Below are positions 32,772 through 38,909 of a stretch of 38,909 bases of DNA, piece after piece. The notes under the pieces were generated by a model. The model made no database searches. It was not told the DNA's origin and worked only from the letters and a program-made list of their open reading frames with translations. This DNA comes from Gemmatimonadota bacterium. Lineage in GTDB: Bacteria; Gemmatimonadota; Gemmatimonadetes; Longimicrobiales; Gaopeijiaceae. The position numbers and the translations under genes are program-made. The stretch lies in NCBI GenBank assembly GCA_009841165.1, contig VXMI01000062.1, positions 9,629 to 48,537 of the forward strand. Reading direction: 5' to 3'. How positions within the stretch are numbered: position 1 is the first letter of the stretch; each line of letters begins with the position of its first letter.

Positions 32772-33871
32772 TCCTCCGTGGGTTGCGGCGGGCTTCGTTC
32801 CAGCGACCACGGAACGCCCATTCCGGCGGCCAGTTCGCGCAGCCCCGCCACCGTAGTGAGATCGACCGGGATGCCGTGCCGCAGGCGTTCGCGGGCACGC
32901 CGCTGCTCGGCCTCGCCGGGGAGCTGAACGGGGCGATCCAGGTCGATCGGCGGCGCGGCCAGCACCTCGGCGATCAGCGCCTCCAGCCGCTCCTCGAAGC
33001 GTGGCCGCGGCATGAACGCGTCCGTGTCGATCGCGATCATGGTGTGGGCGACGTCGTAGTCGAGATCATCCTGGAATACCTGCCCCCCGAAGAGCGAGCC
33101 CGTCAAGACACCGGTCAGGATGTCGGTCACCAGGCTGAGTCCGTAGCCCTTGTAGTCGCCGATGGGCAGCAGGGGACCGTCCATCGCGGCGGCCGGATCG
33201 GTGGTGCGGGCGCCGTCGGGGGTGAGTGCCCAGTGCTCCGGCATCGCCAGCCCGGCGCGCTGCAGCCACCGCATCATGCCCTTTCCGGACTGCGTGAGCG
33301 CCATGTCGAGCACGATGGGGTCGCGCCCTTCGCCGCGCGGCACGGCGATCCCCCACGGGTTCGTGCCCAGGACCGGCCTGGACGATCCCCACGGAGCCAT
33401 CTCGGCGCCGGCGTTCGTCATGGCGACGCCGATCAGCCCGGCTTCCGCCGCGCACTTCGCGTGATAGCCCGCGATCCCGAAGTGGTTGCTGTGGCGCACC
33501 GCCACCATGGCGATCCCGGTGCGGCGGGCCATCGTGATGGCCCGGTCCATCGCACGGCGAGCGGCCACGTAGCCCAGCCCCTTGCCCGCATCGAGCAGCG
33601 CCGTCGCGGCGCCCTCACGGACCCACCGCATCGACGCGGCAGGCCTGATCCCCCCGTTGCGCATCCGCCGCGCGTAGCGGAACAGCTTCTCAAGGCCCTG
33701 ACCCTGTCCGGGATGCCACCAGAGCGACGCCGTCACCACCCCGTCGGCGTTGATGCGCGCCTCTTCGTCGGTCGCGCCCAGAGCCCGGAGCACCGATTCG
33801 GAGAAGCAGCGCAGGGAGTGCTCGGTGAAGCGGTCTACCGAGACGCGGTCGTCGAGGCGGTAGGCGATGAT
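32768..33871 (-). CDS. Ldh2/AllD family malate/L-lactate/ureidoglycolate-type dehydrogenase with apparent AUC start
   Basis: A roughly 367-residue NAD(P)-dependent oxidoreductase of the Ldh2 family. Family motifs are RHSNHFGIAGYHAKCAAEAGLIGVAMTN (His is the catalytic-site residue), GTNPWGIAVPR, VLDMALTQSGKG and DYKGYGLSLVTDILTG. Known members oxidise malate, lactate, ureidoglycolate or sulfolactate. The conserved N-terminus (YRLDDRVSVDRFTEHSLRC) lies upstream of the first usable GTG (33793). The frame closes at TAG 33880-33878 and contains no ATG, GTG or TTG before it; the only sensible start is ATC 33871 or 33868, with AGGA just upstream. So it may start at AUC, or have suffered a point change from ATG. 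Overlaps the aspartoacylase gene by 4 bases. Its place beside a hydantoinase would suit ureidoglycolate, but this is speculative. Confidence 0.8.
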   Translation of the reverse strand: MIAYRLDDRVSVDRFTEHSLRCFSESVLRALGATDEEARINADGVVTASLWWHPGQGQGLEKLFRYARRMRNGGIRPAASMRWVREGAATALLDAGKGLGYVAARRAMDRAITMARRTGIAMVAVRHSNHFGIAGYHAKCAAEAGLIGVAMTNAGAEMAPWGSSRPVLGTNPWGIAVPRGEGRDPIVLDMALTQSGKGMMRWLQRAGLAMPEHWALTPDGARTTDPAAAMDGPLLPIGDYKGYGLSLVTDILTGVLTGSLFGGQVFQDDLDYDVAHTMIAIDTDAFMPRPRFEERLEALIAEVLAAPPIDLDRPVQLPGEAEQRRARERLRHGIPVDLTTVAGLRELAAGMGVPWSLERSPPQPTEE

Positions 33872-33884
33872 GGTTTCCTAATGC

Positions 33885-33921
33885 GTAATGTCAACGTTAC
33901 ACAATGTCATGTCAACATTAC
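33885..33921 (-). promoter_or_regulatory. Pair of 13-bp direct repeats with TTGACA, putative promoter/operator of the Ldh2 gene
   Basis: ATGTCAACGTTAC (33888-33900) and ATGTCAACATTAC (33909-33921) are spaced exactly 21 bases, two helical turns. On the minus strand each contains TTGACA. The upstream TTGACA (33915-33910) is followed after 17 bases by GACATT (33892-33887), a weak -10, giving a short leader before the Ldh2 start. Confidence 0.4.
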
Positions 33922-33980
33922 AAATCGATAAGCAAATGGAGTATCTGTCCCATCCGAACATGCATTTGTCCCTGCCCGTT

Positions 33981-34043
33981 TCTGCGGGACCACTCGGGGC
34001 ATCTGCGGGACCACTCAGGGGATCTGCGGGACCACTCAGGGGA
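33981..34043. repeat. Three tandem 21-bp repeats overlapping the end of the choice-of-anchor gene
   Basis: The unit TCTGCGGGACCACTCAGGGG plus a final A occurs three times (33981-34001, 34002-34022, 34023-34043). The first copy differs at two positions. The stop codon of the upstream minus-strand gene (34038-34036) lies within the third copy, so the repeat reaches into its last codons. A likely product of slippage; no known repeat family. Confidence 0.8.
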
Positions 34044-36402
34044 TCAGCCGCCGCGCCCTCGGCCGCACAATGAACAGCCCCTCCCTCCGGCTCGACAGCA
34101 GCACCGTCCCGCTCTCGAAGTAGGGGTACACGCTCCACGTACCGTCGAAGCCCGCTTCGTCCCTGCTCCACGGCGTCGTGTCGAAATGCCCCAGCTCGGT
34201 GGGGTTCTCGGGATCGCTGATGTCGAGCACGCGCAGCCCGGCCCGGTTGTTCGACATGTAGAGCCGGTCGCCGTGGACGTAGAGGTTGTGGTCCGTGGCG
34301 TTGGTGGGGTTCATGTACTCGCTGAGGAGCAGGGGGTCGTCGAGGTCCTGCAGGTCCCAGATCAGCGTGCGTGTGGCTTCGACCAGGCCGCCCACCTCGT
34401 CCAGCTCGTCGTTCGAATAGAAGTAGCGGTGGTCCTCGGTGAGCCAGCCCTGGTGCGCGTACGCGACGTTGGGGTAGTCGGCGGCGGCGACGGCGACGGG
34501 ACTGTCCTTGTCGGTTACGTCCGCAATCGACAGCGCGGTCTCGTTCGAGTTCACGCAGATCTCGCGGCCAACGTAGTCCTGGTCGGGTCCGTGGTAGATC
34601 ACGCACTGGGTGTCGTGCGAGTTGCCCGTGTTGCGGCGTCCCGTGTTGGGGTGGGCGAAGCAGCCCGCGAAGACGGGGTTGAGGGGATCGTTGATGTCCA
34701 CCATGTGGGACCCGCCCCCGCAGGTCTCGCCGCCGTCCGACGACCCGACCAGGTAGGCGAAGCCCGTCTCCTCGTTGATCGCCACGTTGTGCGACGACGC
34801 GATCCCGGTGTACATCGCGGTCGCGTCGAACTCCTGCGGCTCGGTGACGTCACGGAGCTGGGTGAGGTCGAAGATCTGCATCCCGTGCTGCCCCGCGCCG
34901 TCGGCGACGACGAAGGCGTGGTCCTTGAACACCTTGATGTCGCGCCAGCTGTTGGCGCGGCTGCCCTCGGTCATGGCCAGATTGCCGAGATAGCGGGGGT
35001 TGGAAGCATCGGTCACGTCCACGAACGCGGTCCCGTCCATCCGCCCGACGAGCGCGTATTCCCGCCCGGTTTCCGAATCGGTCCATCCCCACACGTCGTT
35101 GAGACGCGCGCCCCGTCCGGCGCCCAACTCCGCCCACGGGACGAACGAGAGCAGGTCCACGTGGTCGCAGTCGTAGCCGGCGGCATCGCCGTCGTCGCAG
35201 GGAATCTCGCCGCCGTTGATTGCGGGCAGGGGAGCATACTCGACCGTGAGGTGCCCGGTACGGGTCCAGCCCCCCGACTCGTCGGAGAAGACCGTGACGG
35301 CTCCCAGACCGAAGTCGGCGCCCGGATCGCCGAAGGCCGCGACGCCGTCGGCGAAGTCAAGCCGCCGGCTGCCGACCACGATCCGCCCGTCACCCGTGGC
35401 ATCGGACATCTCGGTGGCGCCCGTGAGGATCCATTCGTCGCCCTGCCGAGTGTAGGAAGACAGGAGCAACCCGCCGCCCACCAGCAGTGTGGCCCCGTCG
35501 GTCCCAAGCGACATGCCGAAGGCTTCGTCCCGATCGTCCTCGGGCGACAGGGTTCCGATCGCCGTCCAGGCGCCGTCGATCCTTGCAAACCGGTGCAATA
35601 GCGGCTGCCGGGGACCGCGCAGCGTCATTTGGCCGACAAGGACCTCATCTCCGGCCACGGCCACCGACAGGCCGAACATCGCGAATTCCGCGGCTTCGGC
35701 GTCGGGAGGAGCAAGCTCGGTCGCCGGCCCCCACGCTCCGGACGCGTCACGCTCGAATACGTGGGCCGCTCTGCCCGTCGCGCTCGCGCTCGCGAGCAGG
35801 CCGTCGCCCAGCGCGAACTGGTTGCCCACGTCGTCGGGCAGCGTGACCGTGGACCCACGCGACCACATTCCGTCGCCACCGAGCCCGAATGTCGCAAGCA
35901 CACGTCCGTCTGCCTCGCTGGTCGCGACGGCGATCATCTCGCCTCCGGAAGCCATCAGCGACGCGCCGAAGCCGTCCAGGCCCGCTCCCGCCAGCACCTG
36001 GATCGGCTCCGCGTCCCCGCTCCGAACCTCCGCAAGGCTGTAGACGTAGACCCGTCCTTCATCCCCGCCGTTCGCTCCGACAAGCAGATGGTCGCCCGAC
36101 CGCGCGAGCGCCCTGCCGAATCCGTCCCGAACCGCGGGCTCCGGCGCTCGCAAGGACCAGACCTCGGTCCATTCGCCGTCGAAGGCGTAGCCGCGCACGG
36201 TTCCCGGATCGCGCTCGTGCGCGGCCTCACCGACCAGCACCTGGCCGTCGGCCACCAGAACGGCCCCGCCGAACGCCTGGGCCGAGATCGAAGCGGGAGC
36301 GCCCAGGAACAGTCCGCCGAGCGCGAGAACGGCCGATACCCCCGGTGCGCTCGGAAAGCGCCTGCGGGGAAGCTGGTGAAAAACGGATTGCACAAAACGC
36401 AT
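34036..36402 (-). CDS. Secreted beta-propeller protein: FG-GAP-like N-terminus and choice-of-anchor B (LVIVD-type) C-terminus
   Basis: A 788-residue exported protein. A signal peptide with arginines (RRRF), a hydrophobic core LALGGLFLGAPA and a cleavage site near SAQA (about residue 42) starts it. The first half has repeating units such as RDGFGRALARSGDHLLVGA, DGFGASLMASGGEMIAVA and EAFGMSLGTDGATLLVGGG, as in FG-GAP-type propellers. The second half has the pattern of choice-of-anchor B proteins (GYDCDHVDLLSF, LNDVWGWTD, VDVTDASNPRYLG, NSHDTQC, DHNLYVHGDRLYMSNNRAGLRVLDISDPENP), similar to LVIVD repeats. The role is unknown; binding or display at the cell surface is likely. ATG 36402 has GGAGG 6 bases upstream. 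An inverted repeat lies at 36431-36451. It starts 160 bases after the VOC gene, probably its own unit. Confidence 0.85.
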   Translation of the reverse strand: MRFVQSVFHQLPRRRFPSAPGVSAVLALGGLFLGAPASISAQAFGGAVLVADGQVLVGEAAHERDPGTVRGYAFDGEWTEVWSLRAPEPAVRDGFGRALARSGDHLLVGANGGDEGRVYVYSLAEVRSGDAEPIQVLAGAGLDGFGASLMASGGEMIAVATSEADGRVLATFGLGGDGMWSRGSTVTLPDDVGNQFALGDGLLASASATGRAAHVFERDASGAWGPATELAPPDAEAAEFAMFGLSVAVAGDEVLVGQMTLRGPRQPLLHRFARIDGAWTAIGTLSPEDDRDEAFGMSLGTDGATLLVGGGLLLSSYTRQGDEWILTGATEMSDATGDGRIVVGSRRLDFADGVAAFGDPGADFGLGAVTVFSDESGGWTRTGHLTVEYAPLPAINGGEIPCDDGDAAGYDCDHVDLLSFVPWAELGAGRGARLNDVWGWTDSETGREYALVGRMDGTAFVDVTDASNPRYLGNLAMTEGSRANSWRDIKVFKDHAFVVADGAGQHGMQIFDLTQLRDVTEPQEFDATAMYTGIASSHNVAINEETGFAYLVGSSDGGETCGGGSHMVDINDPLNPVFAGCFAHPNTGRRNTGNSHDTQCVIYHGPDQDYVGREICVNSNETALSIADVTDKDSPVAVAAADYPNVAYAHQGWLTEDHRYFYSNDELDEVGGLVEATRTLIWDLQDLDDPLLLSEYMNPTNATDHNLYVHGDRLYMSNNRAGLRVLDISDPENPTELGHFDTTPWSRDEAGFDGTWSVYPYFESGTVLLSSRREGLFIVRPRARRLIP

Positions 36403-36430
36403 GGAAGCCTCCGAAGATCGATCAACAGAC

Positions 36431-36451
36431 AGATTCGCTGCCACCGAATCT
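36431..36451. promoter_or_regulatory. Inverted repeat upstream of the choice-of-anchor B gene
   Basis: Perfect arms AGATTCG and CGAATCT surround a 7-base spacer, 29 bases before ATG 36402 (minus). It may be an operator or a leader hairpin. The minus strand reads TAGATT here as a possible -10, with TTTCGC 16 bases before it as a weak -35. The 36403-36562 gap holds nothing else I can support. Confidence 0.4.
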
Positions 36452-36562
36452 ACGCCCGGAGGCCACTTGCGAAATCCCCGCCGCCTCGGGCAGCCGTCAC
36501 CGCAGCACGTGCGGCCGGACCAGGAACACACATTACCCACCAGGGCGCCCCGGCCCCAGCCG

Positions 36563-37423
36563 CTAGAATAACTCCACCAGCTCCACCGCCATTCCCGGCA
36601 ACTCGTCCGGGTGCACGAACGCCGCCAGCCCCTCGTCGAACCGGTGGATCGCATCGTCGAGTATCCGGACGCCCCGTGCCCGTAACCCGGCCACATCGCC
36701 CTCCAGGTCGCTCGTCTCCATGGCGATGTGTTCCAGTCCCTCGCCGCGCTCGCGCAGGAACCGTCCCGCTCGCGACGCCGGGTCCCGGCTCTCGAGCAAC
36801 TGCAGCGAACACCGGTTGCCGAAGTGGATGTACCCCTCGCGCACCGCCATCCCCTCGTCCTCCGCGAAGTCCCGCGCCGCCAGCCCGAAGTACCTTTCGA
36901 ACCGCCCGCGCGCGCTACCCAGGTCGTTGACGCAGAGGCCGACATGGTGCAGGCGCGTGAACCGCATGGACGTGCTCACCGGCTCTCCCACAGCCTCGGG
37001 CGGGTACACCCAGCTCCGATCGTGCGACTCGATGAGTTCGACGGTCAGCCCGGGCAGCCGGTCCGGATAGACGAACGCCTCGTAGCCGTCGTTGGCGTCG
37101 AGGATCCGGTCCTCCCACACGGCGACCCCGATGTCCCGCAGGTGCGCGACGTCGGCCTCGATGCTGTCGGTCTCGATGCAGATGTGTTCCAGCCCCTCGC
37201 CGCGCTCGCGAAGAAAGCGGCTGACCCGCGTCTCCGGGTTCCAGTTCTGCACGAGGTGGAGCCAGCATTCGTTGCCCAGCAGGATGCGCGCGTCCAGTTG
37301 CATTCCCTGGCCCTGGTCGTCCCGGAAGTCGCGCGCGGGCATCCCCAGGACGTGCTCGAAGCGGGCGCAGGCGTCGCGCAGATCCCGCACAACGATCCCG
37401 ATGTGCTGGAGACGGAGGATCAT
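36563..37423 (-). CDS. Two-domain VOC (glyoxalase/dioxygenase-fold) protein
   Basis: A 286-residue protein made of two tandem vicinal-oxygen-chelate domains (about 4-135 and 155-286) with clear internal similarity: LQHIGIVVRDL and LHHVGLCVNDL, LRERGEGLEHICIETDSI and LRERGEGLEHIAMETSDL, LPGLTVELIES and LPGMAVELVELF. Each half keeps the His, His and Glu expected of metal ligands, so one or two metal sites are possible. The pattern is closest to methylmalonyl-CoA epimerase and related enzymes, but the reaction cannot be assigned. ATG 37423 overlaps the amidohydrolase stop (ATGA), so the two are translated together. It probably processes a product of that enzyme or works on an unrelated CoA or lactone compound. 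Confidence 0.88.
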   Translation of the reverse strand: MILRLQHIGIVVRDLRDACARFEHVLGMPARDFRDDQGQGMQLDARILLGNECWLHLVQNWNPETRVSRFLRERGEGLEHICIETDSIEADVAHLRDIGVAVWEDRILDANDGYEAFVYPDRLPGLTVELIESHDRSWVYPPEAVGEPVSTSMRFTRLHHVGLCVNDLGSARGRFERYFGLAARDFAEDEGMAVREGYIHFGNRCSLQLLESRDPASRAGRFLRERGEGLEHIAMETSDLEGDVAGLRARGVRILDDAIHRFDEGLAAFVHPDELPGMAVELVELF

Positions 37424-38760
37424 CGGCGAGCGCCGCCCGCGACGGGGTCGTTGCGATACACCCGCCCCGCGCGCATGACGAAGACGACGCGCCCGACCGC
37501 CGTGATGTCGCTGGAGGGGTCGCCCTCCACCCCGATGAGATCGGCTTCGAACGCTTCGGCCACGCTGCCGACCGCGTCGCCCAGCCCCAGCGACTCGGCG
37601 GCAAGGCTCGTCGCGGAGATGATCCCGGCCATCGGATCCTGTCCGCCCTCCTCCACGCGGTACACGAGCTCGCGCCAGTTCTGCCCGTGTGCGCCCGCAA
37701 CCGCGTCGGTGCCGAAGACGATCCGCAGCCCCGGCACCGTGAGCGCCTCGCGGAAGACCTCGAGCGCCGTCGGGACTGCCGCGCGCATCTGTTCGAAGCC
37801 CTCTGCTGTGTAGCTGCCGATCCCGATGTAGCGATCGGCGTTGGCGAAATAGTTGTCGAAGAGGAGGTGGATGTGCGGATCGTAGTAGAGGCCGCGCTCC
37901 GCCAGCAGCTCCAGGGTGCGGCGGTCGAGGAGCGCGCCGTGTTCGATCTGGTCGCATCCGGCCAGCGCCGCCCTGCTCGCGCTCTCCGGTCCGTGGGCGT
38001 GCACCACCGCGCGCAGTCCATGCACGCGCGCCCGTCCGCACGCCGCGTCGAGCTGCTCCTGCGACATCGTCGGCGTGCCGCCCACCCGAATGCTGGCCGA
38101 CGCGAAGATCTTGATCACGTCCGCGCCCGCCGCCGCGACCTCGTCGACGTGCGCCCGGATCTCGTCGGGTCCGCCGGTGCCCTCGTTGACCGCCCGCACC
38201 GACGTGAGCACGCGGGGCCCCGGCAACATGCCGCCCGCAATCGCGTCGCGCACCGGAATGTCCTCGGGCCCGCCCACGCTCTGCACAGTGGTGACCCCGC
38301 TGTGCAGCATGGCCCACGCGTTCTCGGCCGCGTACAGCACCCGGTCCTCGGGCGTGTCGGTCGAGCCCGCGCTGTGGAGCCGGCCGGTGTCGCGGTCGAA
38401 GTGCCAGCCCAGGTGCACGTGAGTGTCGATCAGCCCCGGCATGAGCGTGACGCCGGACAACTCGTACACGAGGCCCGCGGTCGAACCGGCGGAAGTGATG
38501 GTGTGTATGAGGCCGTCGCTCACCACGACTTCCACGTCGGTCAGCGAGCCTCCGCGACCGTCAAGAACGCGGTCCGGACGGAGGACGACGATCCCGGCCC
38601 GGCCCCCATCCCCGCGCGTGGCCGCGTCCGCGTCGCCGGACGCCTGCCCGGCCGGGTCGGCCCCGCCGCACGAGGCTGCCAGCGCTGCAACGCACACGGC
38701 GACCATGGCAATCCACCTGGGACGCGCGGTGCGGTTCGGAGCGGTTCGGAGAGGGAGCAT
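37420..38760 (-). CDS. Lipoprotein amidohydrolase (metal-dependent hydrolase)
   Basis: A 446-residue enzyme with a lipoprotein signal (hydrophobic core MVAVCVAALAASC, Cys31 in the lipobox), so it is exported and membrane-anchored. The metal motif is HVH at 114/116 in GLIDTHVHLGWH. Further family residues are the lysine in ADVIKIF, His in VVHAHG, His in QIEHGALL and Asp in VFGTDAVAG. The C-terminus has LIGVEGDPSSDI, like the family end. It belongs to the same branch as the partial enzyme at 2-1069, but this one acts outside the cytoplasm. The substrate is unknown; secreted members include exported peptidase- or amidase-like enzymes. Translationally coupled to the VOC gene. GGAG stands 11 bases before the ATG. 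Confidence 0.9.
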   Translation of the reverse strand: MLPLRTAPNRTARPRWIAMVAVCVAALAASCGGADPAGQASGDADAATRGDGGRAGIVVLRPDRVLDGRGGSLTDVEVVVSDGLIHTITSAGSTAGLVYELSGVTLMPGLIDTHVHLGWHFDRDTGRLHSAGSTDTPEDRVLYAAENAWAMLHSGVTTVQSVGGPEDIPVRDAIAGGMLPGPRVLTSVRAVNEGTGGPDEIRAHVDEVAAAGADVIKIFASASIRVGGTPTMSQEQLDAACGRARVHGLRAVVHAHGPESASRAALAGCDQIEHGALLDRRTLELLAERGLYYDPHIHLLFDNYFANADRYIGIGSYTAEGFEQMRAAVPTALEVFREALTVPGLRIVFGTDAVAGAHGQNWRELVYRVEEGGQDPMAGIISATSLAAESLGLGDAVGSVAEAFEADLIGVEGDPSSDITAVGRVVFVMRAGRVYRNDPVAGGARR

Positions 38761-38853
38761 TCGTCAACGTGCTCCGGCGGCTTACCTTCCACAAGGGACC
38801 GGCTGCCTGCCCGCAGGTCGGCCGCCACTGCAACAAGACCAGGGAATCGACCC

Positions 38854-38909
38854 ATGCGCCACGGCCTGACCGCCTTCCTGATGCTCGTGCTCGCAGCGTG
38901 CGCCACGCC
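38854..38909 (+). CDS. Start of a lipoprotein gene, cut by the window end
   Basis: Eighteen codons from ATG 38854 read a short signal peptide with a lipobox (MRHGLTAFLMLVLAACAT; Cys16 in LAAC). An AGGGA Shine-Dalgarno lies 8 bases upstream (38841-38845). It diverges from the amidohydrolase gene across 93 bases. The mature protein lies outside the window, so its function is unknown. Confidence 0.65.
   Translation, partial: MRHGLTAFLMLVLAACAT

Noticed and set aside
33888-34073. Small plus-strand ORF in the repeat zone
   Set aside because: The product is mostly the translated 21-bp repeat (AGPLRGS units); no Shine-Dalgarno and no domain.
33904-35601. Plus-strand ORF of 565 codons over the choice-of-anchor gene
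   Set aside because: It is antisense to a gene with signal peptide and propeller motifs; its own product has no recognisable fold.

Overview
The window is GC-rich (about two thirds G+C by eye) and almost fully coding. Genes overlap by 1-4 bases or sit a few bases apart, and no gap exceeds about 170 bases, so no stretch over 300 bases lacks a gene. There are many lipoproteins, a Tat-type leader, large secreted repeat proteins with bacterial Ig-like domains, and many paralogous catabolic enzymes (amidohydrolases, aminotransferases, amidase, hydantoinase). This points to a free-living or host-associated heterotroph with a Gram-negative envelope. Gemmatimonadota would fit, but that is an inference from gene style, not from a marker gene. 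No rRNA, tRNA, CRISPR array or insertion sequence was seen.

Layout. (a) 1-7776, plus strand: the end of an amidohydrolase, a class I/II aminotransferase, a lower-GC AAA/DUF4143 ATPase that looks inserted, a Gfo/Idh/MocA oxidoreductase, two Opp/Dpp-type ABC ATPases without permeases, and an FAD-linked sugar-acid/lactone oxidase type protein. (b) 7837-16570, plus strand: two tandem giant lipoproteins (1428 and 1469 aa). Each has two BIG2-like Ig domains, three modules of plant-type leucine-rich repeats and a C-terminal metzincin-type zinc protease. This is the most unusual part of the window. (c) 16577-18331, minus strand: an amidase whose Tat/N-terminal part is cut off by one in-frame TGA. (d) 18445-19794, plus: a PaaK-like CoA ligase. 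(e) 19818-24454, minus: an operon with an NCS2 nucleobase-type permease carrying an extra C-terminal RsbW-like domain, followed by a complete TRAP transporter (DctP, DctQ, DctM). (f) 24549-31767, plus: D-2-hydroxyacid dehydrogenase, DUF819 membrane protein, SDR, a degenerate aminotransferase without its lysine, an intact aminotransferase, a 1-Cys peroxiredoxin and a dihydropyrimidinase/hydantoinase. (g) 31764-38760, minus: an aspartoacylase-family protein, an Ldh2-family dehydrogenase with an apparent AUC start, a choice-of-anchor-B/FG-GAP secreted protein, a two-domain VOC protein and a lipoprotein amidohydrolase. (h) 38854-end, plus: the start of another lipoprotein.

How it may work together (inference). 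Transporters (NCS2, TRAP, the peptide-type ABC ATPases) would bring in nucleobase-like, organic-acid or peptide substrates. Hydantoinase, amidase and aspartoacylase-type enzymes would hydrolyse cyclic and linear amides. Aminotransferases and 2-hydroxyacid/Ldh2/SDR/Gfo-Idh dehydrogenases would process the amino and keto acids. The giant LRR-protease lipoproteins would act at the cell surface or in the periplasm on protein targets. No regulator gene is present, but several inverted repeats at gene starts could be operators, including a shared AACCCTGACGT palindrome ahead of the SDR and hydantoinase genes.
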